A stretch of DNA of 64,000 nucleotides from Panopea generosa (Eukaryota > Mollusca > Bivalvia > Adapedonta > Hiatellidae), in assembly GCA_029582155.1 (NCBI GenBank), contig CM055898.1, forward strand, positions 32,911,967 to 32,975,966, written 5' to 3'. The position numbers and the translations under genes are program-made. Shown in pieces: positions 11,591 through 24,033 of the stretch. Every line of letters starts with the position of its first letter. The stretch's first letter is position 1. The notes below the pieces were generated by a model, which saw only the letters and a list, made by a program, of their open reading frames with translations, ran no database searches and was not told where the DNA came from.

Positions 11591-14500
11591 CTAATATATC
11601 AATTCTTGTAAAGTGAATAACGGACGTGTTTGTAACAGCTTTGCTGCTGCGGTATGTCTTAATATAGCGAAGACAGTATCCAACTTATAGTCATCAATTC
11701 GTGCTGTCCTTTCTTTGTTCCATGAATTGTTTATTTATTCTTTAATTTGTTGTTTACGTAACTTTTGTTTTTATCCAAGAAGGGTTTCCGTTGTTTTCTC
11801 AATGCAGATAATTACGTTATTAGGTTTCCCTGAGAAGTAAATAAAACTTAATTTCGATTTTATGTCTAAATGATTCGTAAAGGGAATGCTTAATAATTGT
11901 TTACACCAGTGTTTGTTTTCCTTGAGGCTGAAATGGATAAATAAACTAATTTAATGACATATCTCTGAAAGTCATTTTATTTGTGAAACAATGACTGATA
12001 ACTATGTCATAGATCTAGTTTCTAGAGTAAGTTAAATACAATGACTGTTTTAACAAACTAAAAATAACTGACGCATTTGATCAGTCTCCTTTATTGTTTT
12101 AAAAACGGTTGAATAGAACAAATACGTCACAAAATTAAATATCTTTTTAGTTTAGGAAAACATCATACTTGAAAAAATGCTCTTATCATATAATCGTTAC
12201 CATAGCGATGTTTTTATATAGCTCACAATTTTATTGAAAGGTAAACATTAGGATGACTGATCTATGATACATGATATACATATATAATATTGATACCGGT
12301 TTAAGGAGACGTCATTTATGTCTACATGTACAACACGTCTTTAATTAAAATGTTCAGCAAAGAATTACTAATAGTACAAATACTTTGAAGTTTAAATTAA
12401 TTTTTATTATTTGTGGTGTATTTTTTATGTAACACCTGGCAACTTTAAATACTTTTGATTGGTTGAAATTGTTTTTACTGTAGCAGCTATTTTTATATAC
12501 AGACTCTCCTTGTATGTCGGACGGGCGGACGGCAGGGAAAGGAGTGAGGCTCATTGACACACACTTAAAAGTCCTAATTTCCCTGTAGCTGTTTGCCTTT
12601 GAAACTCTTTAAGCGTTGATCATTTTTGCCAACTCTTCTGTAAATGTCACATTGTCATTAGCACACATGTATTGTTAGCAGTTGTGCTGTTTCCGATCGT
12701 ACGGATTTGCTTTTTGTTGAAATATTTGCTTGTTGTCGGTTACCTATTTTTGATCAAGACAACAAATTAAAATATTCGTATAAATAAAGGTGTTATTGTC
12801 TCAAATTTTGAGCTGCTTCAAATTTCTCTTTTCAAAAAATATTAACAATGGTTGCAATTATTCTTACGAAACTGTACAGATGATATAACATTATACGAAA
12901 TGAGTTTTATTTTTTGTTATATTTTATAGCTGCTACATGTAATGTGGAGTCCAGATGTAAAAAAAGGGTTATCAGTTAGAAACCGCGGCGACAAGTATCT
13001 ATGTTTGCACAAAGTTCGTGTTTAATAATGATCAATGACTCGGATCATATGAAAGAAGTTATTCATTCAACGATAAGCTGTGTCATTAACATTACTCAGA
13101 ATTGGCAGATGGAGGGGAATAATTGATTTTTCCTGTAATTACTTCACAGTCATAGGACATGTGTCTGTTATCAACTGTCGTACACTTTCAATCTTTATTG
13201 CTTGATTGAAACGATGATGTTGTATGGTGTTTAGCGTCGCTTTCAACAATTTTTCGGGTATATCGCGACGGTGTCTACTTGAGACAGTATTCTAAGCGCT
13301 GTCACACTGGAGTATCATGCCGTAGACACATGTTATGATATCCCAACCAGTCACACTATACTGACAACCGACCGACCAGACCTAGAACTCTCCTTTAAAT
13401 GCTGAGCGTCAAGCAAGGAAGCTTCTAGTATCATTTTTAAAGTCTTTGGTATGACCCGGCCGGGGATTGAACCCAATACCTTCCGCATGCGAGGCGGACG
13501 CTCTACCATTTGACCACGCCGCGGTCTTGATTGAAACGAGGAATTTTAACTACATACACTGAATAAAATGGAAAATGATCCGTTATCGCAATGTCATATT
13601 AACAGAATGAAAATCATCAAAATCAAATACATTCAAATTTACAATCATTAAATCTATGTATAATTGTACAATCTGTTGATTTTTCTACTTAATAGCAGAC
13701 AATTAGGAAGCAGGTTTTTTTCTGGTAAATGAGTATCAACATTGTCTATAAACTTCTGAATCAGAAAAGTTCGGGATTAATACTGACAATGACAAAACTG
13801 CCGCCGAGGAGTACTACGAGAAAACGAGGTTGTCAATATAATATGGAATGTGTCGTTGATTTTTTTCCATGACATTTTACAATATATACATGTCCGAAAT
13901 ATAATTGTGGAAGTTTACTGTGGTAAAAAAATCATGGATGCTAGAATGCACACACTGTCAAATAGTGCAATTCTTTACAAGTTAATGATCATATAGCTGA
14001 TGTGCCCAGTTCAAGAACCTATCCGTGAGAGTATTCTACATTTTTTAAAACTATTGTATTTGTTTGGTGAGGATCAAATTAAAAATGCAAGTGCTAAAGT
14101 ACACTCAGGTTGACTTAAAACTGCAATATTAATGAAAGTCAAATATTATCTGATAAAACAAATTCAAAGATCACAAGTAAGAAAAAGGCAAATAACATGA
14201 CTCGCTTTATTGAGGCAGATTTGTTCTATTTAAGCAAACAGAACGATCTTCGGGATTCCAAATGTCCAAGGTAGTAATAAAAATGAGGTAGATATTGATG
14301 TTTGTATATACCGTGAAAGGCATTTCGTTGTTGTGAACATAACTTTGATATATATTAGGTATAGTGTAATCGGTTGGCAGTGGTAAATAAAGACTTACAA
14401 GTTGGTTGAATGTGTAATGTGCACGATGTAGGCCTATATCACAAAATATACCTTATACCCCTAATGCCAGAAAAGTTTAATTTATCAAACCTACGTTACA

Positions 14501-15970
14501 AACATATTTCAATTTTTAAATACAAAAAGACGAATGACAAGGACTCATATATATATATATTATATCTAATAAACGTTTCTTAACTAAATAAATAACAGTG
14601 GCATCGTAATGTATTTATGTTAATACGAAATTATCAAACAAAACGTACAGTAAGTCAGTCACAACTTGCAATTCGTCGTCAAGCCAAATACCATACAGAA
14701 TCATGCAAAGCAAGCATAATATATTAACATTCACAAAATTAAATTAAATATAAAGGTTGATTTTTCTGCAATATTTCATTTGAAAATTATATATTTTCTA
14801 ATGAATTGATCCTTCTTTACTGCTTTGTATTTTTGTATATCCTAGGAGTTAGACATGTGTTATGCAATTGATTGTTCTTAATTGTTTTAAATATCCAAGG
14901 TGTAAACGTTGTGTTATGAACTCATGAACTCAAGTTTTAGTTTAAACGTATAAACAGATATTTCTGCTTATATCTGGTCACACCATGAAATAACTGTTAT
15001 ATTACCATAGTTGTTAATCATACAAAAATATCTTTTTGAATCCTCCTGGAGTTAGAAAACGAAACATAGACAAGAACAGACTCAGTGGTGTCGAGACTTT
15101 GTTCATGAAACGCGACAGTAAATTCAGTACGTTCTTACGCAATATTTTATTTTTGAGCATTGACTCAGCTTCATACTCTCAGAGGAGCATAATAATAATA
15201 ATAATAACTACAGTGAGTCAACCATAATTCACCACTGTTTACAGTTTAATATCTACAGTACAATGCTAGTTAACTAAATGACTACATTGACAGGTAATTT
15301 CGCGGAATGAGACCTTTAGTCACTTACATTTATGTATCATTATTATTTTTATTATTCTTAGTTGTAGTAGTTGTACTAGTAGTGCTAGTAGTAGTATCAA
15401 TATTAACAATATAATCATTAAGGTGCTAACATTGGCAATGTCATAATACTTGTGTCTGTAACATGCAGGATGAATTACCTGATATACTGTCTTAATGTCT
15501 TTTGCTTCTTGCAAACATCATTTCTCAACATTGCACTGGCTTGTACTCGTACGAATTCTACTAGTCCACATTAAACGGATTTAAACAGTAAAGGCGTCGG
15601 ATAATGGACATAATCATCAGCACTTCAATCGGTTTTGCAATCTTATTAAGTCTGAAATTGTCGTGATCAGTAAATGAATTATGAAAATTTTTCCACAATA
15701 CAGTTTGAATTTACTTTATTCGTCATTTTTATTCACAAGAAATAGATTCGTGATATTTCCAGTGTGAGTAAGGGGTAGGGGACGAAACAAACAACTGTAA
15801 AAATAAGTATTTTACTACTTACTACTTATATTAAAATATCACATTAGAAATGAAGTTTTAAATAAGTCAGATTTTAACTAATTTTGAACTGTGTTCACGA
15901 CAAAGTGGGACTGTGGAAATTTACTCCGGCTGGAAGTAGATACGATTATAATGTATTATTGTTGCACTTG
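11590..15970 (+). repeat. R1 dispersed repeat, copy b, carrying SINE-2
   Basis: This copy is collinear with 42600-49060 in inverted orientation. Matching pairs include 11606-11700 with 48925-49010 (TTTGCTGCTGCGG versus TTTGCTGCTGTGA), 12285-12320 with about 47570 (GGTTTAAGGAGAC), 12420-12560 with 47345-47470 (CAACTTTAAA...TTTTGATTGGTTG), 12945-13050 with 46815-46910, 13140-13200 with 46660-46720, and 13760-13830 with 46290-46370. From 13890 onward it also matches copy a. SINE-2 interrupts it at 13202-13539. No conserved ORF is visible. Confidence 0.82.
13202..13539 (-). mobile_element. SINE-2 copy 1 with 13-bp target duplication
   Basis: The tRNA-like head is on the minus strand at the right end: box A within TGGTCAAATGGTAGAGC and box B within GGGTTCAATCCC. 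The tail at the left is the complement of GTATGGTGTTTAGCGTCGC. The flanks TTGATTGAAACGA at 13202-13214 and 13527-13539 are a perfect target duplication. The sister R1 copy at about 46620-46650 has the uninterrupted site TTAATTGAAACGAG. Confidence 0.92.
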
Positions 15971-16071
15971 GGTTTTCATTTTAAAATATGCTTCTAGGAT
16001 AAATATTACAGTTGAGCATTGTTAGCGACACAAAAATGATATTTTTAAATATCGTTTATTAGATCATATAC
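15971..16071. other. Spacer between R1 copy b and MITE-1
   Basis: Short AT-rich DNA, possibly still R1. Nothing else is seen. Confidence 0.3.
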
Positions 16072-16520
16072 GTCTCACTACAAAGTTACGCCCCTTTTCC
16101 CCAGAGTAGATTCTTACGTTTAAAAAAGGTCAATGTACTTTGGTTATGAAATATTGTCAAAATGGTTCATAGTGGTTGTGATTTCTTGCTGAGTAAAGCA
16201 AAAGTTGACATAGCATATCCTGCAATAAAACATCACTGGTGTTAAAAAAGTGACTTTTATAGGACTACAACATATGCATGTATTAAGAGCATTTGAGGAC
16301 TTCTTTTTTCAAAAAAGCTCAGGGTGTCACTGCATCCTCTTTAAAAAAAGCCAACGTTGACAACCCCTAAGTTATTATGCATTTTTATGTGAGTATACAT
16401 TCCTGCTTTGAAACGAAATACTTTAAAAACAATTCTATGAGGAATTCTTTTTTAACCATTGAAATCCTAGACATTCTTTTATATAGAGCAAAGAACAAAG
16501 TTCAACTGTGTAGTGAGACC
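16072..16520 (+). mobile_element. MITE-1: non-autonomous TIR element
   Basis: The left end GTCTCACTACAAAGTT is mirrored by the right end AACTGTGTAGTGAGACC, giving inverted termini of about 16 bp with one or two mismatches. TATAC flanks the element at 16067-16071 and 16521-16525 and is a candidate 5-bp target duplication. The interior (~450 bp) holds no ORF. A second, partial copy lies at 39415-39562 and shares GTTACGCCCCTTTT (as its complement) and the block around ATGGTTCATAGTGG. Confidence 0.75.
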
Positions 16521-16525
16521 TATAC

Positions 16526-18184
16526 TAGTGCATGCTATAAAGGGTAAAGTAATAAAGCATTCAGTTAAATATTAATTTGATCTGATAATGCGTCTAAGAA
16601 TACTACTGTTTTCTCGTGTGGGTTGAGTTAGTAAAGACATATTGTTTATCTTTGAAGTAAAAGCCGTTATATAGATTTATCCAAATGTCAGAAATCGGTT
16701 TTGATGAATAATTTCCATACAATTTTGTTGAAACAATGTTATAATATTAACTATTTCGCAAACACGTGCATGATCTGTCATTCAAAATGCTAGGTAGTAG
16801 TCGTGATTTATAATTTTCTGTCAGACACAAGCTAGCCTTTTAAATTACCGCATATTAGGTAATATAGTTTTGTATGCTTTTGCCGTCCTTAGATTTTATT
16901 AAACATACGTTATTAGATTTGCATGGAAGGATAAAAGAGGACCGTGATTACGCGTGTGTTTGTGTGGGTTTGAGTGTGGTTATATTTGAACAATTCTATT
17001 TGGTCAGAGGAATAATTGAATTTTGTTTTCTAACATAAGGCAGGCAAATATAAAATCAAACTTAACTTTTAGATTTTAATTTCCAAATATTATTTAATGC
17101 AATAGTAACTCTAGTATTCTTGCATTTTAACAATGATCTGTGTCATTTGAAGACTGTTACATCTCCTGCTTGGTATGTTTTGCAAACCAGACACATATCT
17201 TTTCAAATCTGTAGAGTTATATTTGTAATAACTAACAATCAAACATCATTAGGTTGAATATCTCTAATATATAATGTTAAAGTGTGTTACTTAAACTGGC
17301 AAATTGCATTCGAATATCAATTCATATTAAGTATAGCCTTGACAATTCATATTTCAATCTTTCAACACTAACTCATATTAAACATCTGAGATTTTTTTTC
17401 AATGAATAGGAATCAAGTTTACATTAGGAATAAAAGAAATTTCTAAATACTCTACATTATAATGGAATCATATTTTTGTATCTTAATTAGCTGCTATATC
17501 CATGTTTCACTTGCATTTAATACAAACGTGACAAAAAAAAGGGATATACCTGTTGTGTCTGTATTACATTTATTATTTTCTACAGTACTGTTGTTTAATA
17601 TGGTTAGCTGGTTCATTCTTAAAATATGCTATATGATATTGGGGTTTCGTGCTTGTATGCTATACGATATTGGGACTTTGTGCTTATATGCTATATGATA
17701 TTGGGGCTTCGTAAACCTGGTCCGTTGTATTAAAATATGTTTATTTAAATTATTCATATGGAACATATCAATTTCTGAAGAATGTCGTGTTTGTATAAAA
17801 ATATGTGATTTGGCGTGACACTCGAATATCTAATATACTACATGTAGAAGGCCAGTTCTACGCCAGTGTTCATGACTCGCTCGGACTTCTCAACAACCAA
17901 GAACGCTATGAGAAAGAGTCAAGAATGAGTGTTGTAGCGATGGATATATGACAGATCGCAAGTTCAGGTAAAAGTTGTTATTTGTTCTCGCTTAATATTT
18001 ATATTGAATATAAATAAAACTATATGAATGTGGCAAACCTTGAAATGAACAGTTATGTCTTGACACGAATGTACATATAGTTGCATGTTTGAGGCTTGGT
18101 GCAACGGCCATGAAACTAGGTATTGCCTTTATGCTATGAGATTTATATTGCTGGTTGTAATTCATTCTGAGATCAAACTCAATC
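16526..18184. other. Unassigned AT-rich stretch with a small tandem repeat
   Basis: I recognise no gene. A 78-codon ORF at 17462-17698 runs into the 31-bp repeat and has no domain. A 31-bp unit beginning GCTATATGATATTGGGG recurs at 17628, 17659 and 17690. Confidence 0.45.
17628..17712. repeat. 31-bp tandem repeat, nearly 3 copies
   Basis: GCTATATGATATTGGGG starts at 17628, 17659 (as GCTATACGATATTGGGA) and 17690, exactly 31 bp apart. The third unit is incomplete. Confidence 0.85.
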
Positions 18185-18250
18185 AATAAATTGAATATGC
18201 CATATATAATCTGAAATGTTTTGAAAATGGCATTAAACCTTATTTAAAAA
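18185..18250 (+). repeat. SINE-3 3'-end fragment
   Basis: ATATGCCATATATAATCTG followed by TTTTGAAAATGGCATTAAAC matches the 3' part of the SINE-3 copies at 54729-54955 and 36938-37080. Only the tail domain remains. Confidence 0.55.
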
Positions 18251-18436
18251 GTATTTTCAAGTCTTTCAAAAGCAAGAAAATGCATTGAAATGAGTTCAAC
18301 AGAAGTGGGGAATTTTGATTGACACAATCACCTTATCAGTGCACACACAATGATGTTATAAAATACCCAACTGATGATACGTACGATGATAATACGTACG
18401 ATATAATCACAAAAAAAGTTTCATCGCCTTGGTACA

Positions 18437-18857
18437 TCTCACATACCAATTAATTTTGCACTGTTCTTCATATAGAGAAATGCACTTATAGTCACTGAAC
18501 ACATTACTAATGGTTGTAAAAGTGGCGTGGTTGAATAGTCATCGGTCGCTCCAAAAATGCAGGTAAAACATGGGGTTGACCAGGTTGCATTTTCACAATC
18601 TTCATTTTTGGCAATTCTGTTCAATTCTTGCAGTGTATCACTACGCATCTTCATATATTTTCATGCAACAGCATACGGTGTCAGGAAAACTTGGCAAAAC
18701 TAGTGTCAAGACTCGACTCTCCTCATCTGTAGAAAAGAACATGATCATTTTTAAACATTTTCAAAAAGATATAAGATCAACCAATTTATACAGCTTTACT
18801 TTCCCGAGCGTAATACTCCTGCTACCGTCATGTAAGGAAGTTAATTGGTAAGTGAGA
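18437..18857 (+). mobile_element. MITE-2 copy 1, first of a tandem pair
   Basis: The element starts TCTCACATACCAATTAA and ends TTAATTGGTAAGTGAGA, a 17-bp inverted terminus with one mismatch. The interior has the family blocks ACATGGGGTTGACCAGGTTG, TGCAGTGTATCACTACGCAT and CTGCTACCGTCATGTAAGG. ORFs on both strands inside are not conserved between copies, so it is treated as non-coding. Confidence 0.8.
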
Positions 18858-18866
18858 CCTTACACA

Positions 18867-19319
18867 TCTCACATACCAATTAATTTAACACTGTTCTACA
18901 CATATAGAAATACTTTTCTGGATCACTGAGCACATTACCAATGGTTCTAAAAGTGTTTTGTTTCCATAGATACTCATCTGTTGCTCCAAAAATTCATGAA
19001 AAAACATGGGATTGGCCAGGTTGCTTTTTCCCAATATTACTGGTTTGATGACACCCCGACATTTCTAATGTTCAATTATTGCAGTGTATCACTACGCATC
19101 CTGAAAATGTTATATTTTCATGAAACAGCATCCGATGTCAACCAGACTTCACAAAACAAACAAGTGACAAGATTCGAGTCTCCTCATCTGTAGAAAAAAA
19201 CAACATTATTTTAAGTTTAAGCATTTTCAAAAAAATGACCAACCAATTTTCACAACTCTACTTTCTCGAGCGTAACTATCTTGCTACAATCATGTAAGGG
19301 TGGTTATTGGTATGTGAAA
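18867..19319 (+). mobile_element. MITE-2 copy 2, second of a tandem pair
   Basis: It starts TCTCACATACCAATTAA, identical to copy 1, and ends TTATTGGTATGTGAAA. The interior aligns throughout with copy 1 (TTGGCCAGGTTGC, CAGTGTATCACTACGCATC, CTCCTCATCTGTAGAAAA). Only nine bases separate the copies, and TACA precedes each left end. Confidence 0.8.
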
Positions 19320-19574
19320 CCCGAAACCGTCTGACATGTTCTTACTTACCGTTCATTCTGACGCATTTGCCTCAAATAAACTAAGAGGAAACAAATACAG
19401 ACTTACATCATGTACATTATTTCATGTTTTGTTAAAATATTTAAACATAAAACCAATATAAATAATGGATTGTGTTAAGCTCCTCAAGAAAATAACACAT
19501 TAACACGAAAATAATCTTCCCGAGAGTACATGTTATTTTGCATTTACAGAAATAATGATACACCTCTTAAATGT
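19320..19574. other. Unassigned spacer
   Basis: AT-rich DNA between the MITE-2 pair and R2; nothing recognised. Confidence 0.3.
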
Positions 19575-19890
19575 GTAGCCTTGGTAAAAACACAGACGTC
19601 GGTATCTGTCATAAATCGTGATTTACCATTGTGAATTCATGACATCGCTTTTTTCGTAGTGAACGTTAATCTATCGTGTCTAGAATCGTTAATAAACAAG
19701 TTTTCAACAAAGGAAGCCATTACATAATTTAAGTCAATCTCAGCTAGACAGGATCTGGCATAAAACACAAAATAAAACACAATCTAACAGCAATGAAATA
19801 AAAGTGAAAACTTTTTCAAATCTATCTGAATACAAATAGTTTCAATGTCTTGCTGCAATCGCGGATGGGCATCAATACATATTTCAAAAT
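19575..19890 (-). repeat. R2 dispersed repeat, copy 2
   Basis: This is the inverted counterpart of 8960-9330. Anchors are CAGACGTCGGTATCTGTCAT, AATCTCAGCTAGACAGGATC and GATGGGCATCAATAC. It is non-coding. Confidence 0.65.
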
Positions 19891-19974
19891 AATCTTCACT
19901 TTGTCTTCAAAGTGCACGAATCATTAATCAGAACGTATAACTCATTAATTAGTGTTGCCCTGATCTGCATCAAT

Positions 19975-20240
19975 AAAGAAATGCAATTCGTATCATAGAC
20001 CACATTGTCAGTTGTTCCTGAATTGTTTTGTTTCCATAAATAATCAACGGTTGCTCCTAATATGCCATAAAATCATTGGATGGACCAGACTGCTTTATTC
20101 AGAATTTCAAATAGTTAAATGTACTCCTTCATTGCTGGTATTTATGTATCATGGAGTATCACGTTGCACTTTCAAATTGTAATATCTTCATCACCAAATG
20201 TGACACAAACATTGTAGATCTCATGGACATGTTTATATGT
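19975..20240 (+). mobile_element. MITE-2 degenerate fragment
   Basis: GTTTTGTTTCCATAAATAATC, then GGTTGCTCCTAATATGCC and GGATGGACCAGACTGCTTT, align in order with the central part of MITE-2. Termini are not recognisable. Confidence 0.5.
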
Positions 20241-21834
20241 TTGTCATGTATTTAATTTGCCATTATTGGTGACGGTATAACAAATTGCTACCCATAAACG
20301 ATTTTGCCAAATGCAGAATATACAATTGTATTTACATTGTAACATATTCTTCAAGCTAACATACATCAACAGCAGAATATTACGCGGTATTGCGGTTTAT
20401 TAAATCCCTGGGCATATGTATTCTCGCCAGACGGGGTGCGCTTTCGTTTGATCTGGGCCATCAATAACACTTCGTAATACTCGTGACTGTATGATACACC
20501 AACTTAAGTGGTGAATGCTTAACATATATAACATTATCATTTACATATTGTATATACTCACTTAGCCTATGCATATGGTGTGTTTTGTTAGTGCATGTTG
20601 ATTAGTCGACCGGGCGACGCGTTTTGCTGGAGGTAGTCACTCGAGTGACGTAAAATAGGGAGCAGTCATTTTTTGCAAGAGTGAAATTATATTCTTGTTA
20701 TTATGACTGGCATACGTTTTTGTTTTGTTTTGTTTTATAAATCTGATTTCACAATGTATTGTTGAATTTGAATTAATCAACAAAACATAATATGGTTTGT
20801 TAATATAGTTTTTGATGACTTACCCTTGCCTGTTTGGTTACCGATTAGGGAAATACGATTTATCGAATAGAACTGGAACAGTATATCAGTACTTCAGTCA
20901 GGTATAGGTTATTAACCGTTACTAATGCCGGCATCATCTAGCCAGTTATCATCAGTTCAGACTTACTTAACATTGGTACTTTCTTGTATCTAATTGATCT
21001 ATATTATAAAACTCATACAGTTTCAACTGCTTCCAGTCAGGGTTTCCCCCAGAAATAAATTATGGCGTAATGACACGTACTGTGGCTATGTGCACTGTTA
21101 ATCAAAGTCGAGTTCAGGTAACACTAATCGACTGCTTCATCTGATTAAGTCTGAGCAGATTTTATTAGGGTCATTGCTGACGCTTTCAGGGTGCTACATG
21201 GGCTGTTGTCGGACTTGTTATAGTATACTGCCTGGTCCGTAAATTTTCTCGTATGATGTTCAAATAAATAGTATATAATTAGTTAACGTTTCTGCAGTCT
21301 GTGTTTTGTGATAAAAAAATGAATTGTGTTGGATGAATCGTGTGCCTGTCCAGGGCATGGTTTTAGTTCAACTATGCATGATGACATATTGTGAAATGCA
21401 TTAATATTGGTTGGTATATTATAAAATACCACATAAAAAACAAAAAAGGTTTGTTGCTATAATTATGGTGATATACAACATTAATATTTAAACTCGTGTA
21501 CGATGAAACCTCAGAGAATATATAAACTTTGGTCTGCTTTCATTATTGTTACGCTGACGCATTTACTGCCTGGTTCCCTGAATGTATCGTGTGATACGGG
21601 CTAATTGGTGTGTATTAGATAGCATCGCAGCCCTAGTGGAGTAATCTCATATCTGTGCTGCAATCTATATTTTGTGAATGGCTATTTGGTATGAGCTGTT
21701 GTTTCATTTGCACCTCAGTTAAAATGTATTTTGCGTAAGATAAGTATGTATACTTTCAAAGAGTCTGTTCAGTGCGTGTTTTTTGCTATTATATGTACGG
21801 TGTTGATCCAAGGTATTTGTTTGAATTTCGTTTA
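20241..21834. other. Unassigned stretch, no gene recognised
   Basis: No ORF of note and no clear repeat is seen. A few blocks are less AT-rich than the surroundings, such as GCCAGACGGGGTGCGCTTTC near 20427 and the part around 20615-20655, but they lack supporting exon signals. A short (TTTTG)n run is at about 20718-20737. Confidence 0.4.
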
Positions 21835-23080
21835 AGTAGGGTATTTGGTTAAATAGTATATGCAAAAAAGGTATTTGGTGTTGAATATCACATTAAAAAG
21901 GTATTTAGTGTTGAATACAACATTAAAAAGGTATTTTGTGTTGAATATCACATTAAAAATGTATTTGAAGTTGGTTACTATATAAAAATGTTTTTGGTAT
22001 TGGATACCATATAAAATTTAATTGTTGTTGGATACCATATGAAATATATTTGGTGTTAGATACCATATAAAATGTATTTGGTGTTGGAAACCATAAAAAA
22101 TGTATTTTTTTGTTGAATACCATATAAAAACGTATGTGGTTTTGCATACCATATGGTATTTATTTGGTGTTGGATACCAAATCAAATGTATTTGATATTG
22201 GATACCATAGGAAATGTATTTGGTGTTGGATACCATATAAAATGTATTTGGTGTTGGATACCATATGAAATGTATTTGGTGTTGGATACCATATCAAAAT
22301 GTATTTGGTGTTGGATACCATATAAAAATGTATTTGGTGTTTGATACCATTTTAAATGTATTTGGTGTTGAATACCATATAAAATGTATTTTATGTTGAA
22401 AAAAAATATCCCATAACGTATTTACTTTATACCAAGGTATAAGAATGAAGGGTATTTGGTTAGCTAACACATAGTAAAGGTATTGATTTTATACTATAAA
22501 ATAAATAAATAAATAAATAAATGAATAAAACAAAAAAAATAAATTCTGGGTTGCATTTGGTTTAGAGTAACAAATAAAGAAAGATATTTGGATTTTAATA
22601 CCACATAAAAAAAGGTATTTGATTTTGATTGTCACATTAAGAACGATATTTGTTTTTTAATATCTTATTAAGAAAGGTATTTGATTTGAATACCACATAA
22701 AAAGTAATATTTATTTGATTGAACACATCACGAAAAAGAAAAAAAGGTATTTGGTTAAATACCACATAAAATGCAAACGGTATATGGATTGAATGTTTAA
22801 ATATCTCATAATGAATGGCATTTGGTTAAGGTACATTATAAAAGTGGTATTTTGGTTTAATCCAACGTAAAAATGCTATTTGTTTTAAATACCACATAAA
22901 AAGAAAAAAAATATATTTGATTGAAATACGACATTAAAAGGTATTTGGTTAAAATACTACGTAAAATATGTTTTATTTACAATACTAAATAAAAATGGTA
23001 TTTGGTTTGAATACTACATAAAAGAAAAAAATATTACTTGGCTTAAATAACACATAAAGAGCTATTTGGTTTGATATTTT
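21835..23080. repeat. 28-bp minisatellite, regular core and degenerate flank
   Basis: The core at about 22190-22400 repeats GTATTTGGTGTTGGATACC plus ATATAAAAT. Unit starts include 22216, 22244, 22272, 22301, 22330, 22358 and 22386, so the period is 28-29 bp. Toward 21835 and 23080 the same GTATTT...TACCAC/TACCAT pattern persists with longer, irregular spacing. Within each unit TGGTGT can pair with ATACCA (one G-T pair) over a 3-base loop. ORFs inside on both strands are repeat artefacts. Confidence 0.9.
22499..22530. repeat. (AAAT)n microsatellite
   Basis: A run of AAATAAATAAATAAATAAAT-type repeats lies inside the 28-bp minisatellite region. Confidence 0.85.
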
Positions 23081-23102
23081 GATTTAGGTGCTGATTTTAT
23101 CA

Positions 23103-23275
23103 CAGGTTGTTCCCGACACAAACTCAGAGAGACCATCTTCTCTCTCAGTTATGCAGGCATCATCGGTCAATACCGGACAATCACAAGGTGATGCCACAGC
23201 AGCAATTCATTCTAGATATTCTGATTGGAAATGGACTTTGCAACGTTATATCAGGTTCCCTTTACTACGTTTCTA
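23103..23275 (+). other. Exon-like less AT-rich segment, not identified
   Basis: After a CACAG that could be a splice acceptor near 23100, a frame stays open to a stop at about 23274. It encodes a Ser/Gln-rich peptide beginning near VVPDTNSERPSSLSVMQASS and ending DWKWTLQRYIRFP. Base composition is clearly more balanced than in the minisatellite before it. No domain is recognised and a start is not evident. It could be a stray host exon, a fragment of a mobile-element protein, or chance. It lies just upstream of the DIRS-order element. Confidence 0.22.
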
Positions 23276-23394
23276 AAAGCTTGTCTGGTTACAAACAATT
23301 GCTGCATATATCACTTCAGAGAAATGGGGATTCAGCGTCAGACTGGTTCTTATTTCTGTTTATTAAACATTAAAGTACTATGTTAAGGGGTACC

Positions 23395-23770
23395 GGACCA
23401 TCCGCTACAGATTGCATGATGACTCCTTGTTCATATACATCACTATTTTCATACCAAATTAACTTTAAAATTATATGTGTTTGATTGTTCCTATATTGGT
23501 TTGATCTTAGATTAGCTGGTTGCAAGAAATCAAATGATGTCCATTGCATGCTATTATATTTCAAATAGGACAATTTAATTTGACTAGTCATGTTCGACGT
23601 GATAGTAGTTCATTCACACACATAACTGTTTTCATATCGCATAAACTTCGCACTTTGAACTATTTAACTTACATGATAATTCAAACTGTGTTTGTTTGAT
23701 TGTTTGCATATTGGGATGACACATTTTGTGCGTTAATGTTATTGCATATTGTTTCTATATATCACATCGC
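23395..23770. repeat. Twofold ~185-bp repeat flanking the DIRS element
   Basis: ACTATTTTCATACCAAATTAA with TGTTTGATTGTTCCTATATTGG (split over 23440-23500) recurs about 185 bp later as ACTGTTTTCATATCGCATAA and TGTTTGATTGTTTGCATATTGG. A further related unit lies on the far side of the element at 27958-28170 (TTTTCATACCAAATTAAAT, TTATATTTCAAAAG). Confidence 0.55.
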
Positions 23771-23837
23771 AGTTTGAGATCCGCCTTTGCTTGACGGACG
23801 CGATGTTAGACTGGTCGTACGTGGTAGTCGTTTATAT

Positions 23838-24025
23838 CTATTTCACGCGTTTCGGTAGTAAAGCGTATAATATTTGTCTTATTGCGAAACGTACTCAGTA
23901 CAATACAGTGCTATTGGTCTGTCAGCGCGCACGAAGTCAGTCGTGCAAGAGATAATAAACGTATAAAAGAAGTGTAGAAATTTATTTTGTCATTCTACCG
24001 GACGATTCTGTACACGTTACATTTA
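23838..24025 (+). repeat. DIRS split direct repeat A1
   Basis: It begins CTATTTCACGCGTTTCG and ends GTACACGTTACATTTA. It aligns with A2 at 27190-27367 with modest divergence and small indels, and shares ACGTACTCAGTACAATACAG and AAGAAGTGTAGAAATTTATT exactly. Confidence 0.88.
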
Positions 24026-24033
24026 GTTTTTCA

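Noticed and set aside
17462-17698. 78-codon ORF with a signal-peptide-like start
   Set aside because: It runs into the 31-bp repeat, has no domain, and lies in AT-rich DNA where hydrophobic ORFs are common.
18570-18851. 93-codon ORF starting MGLTRL, similar to the start of the ORF at 55092
   Set aside because: Both lie in MITE-2 copies and share only the repeat; they diverge by frameshifts soon after the start and the other copies do not keep the frame.
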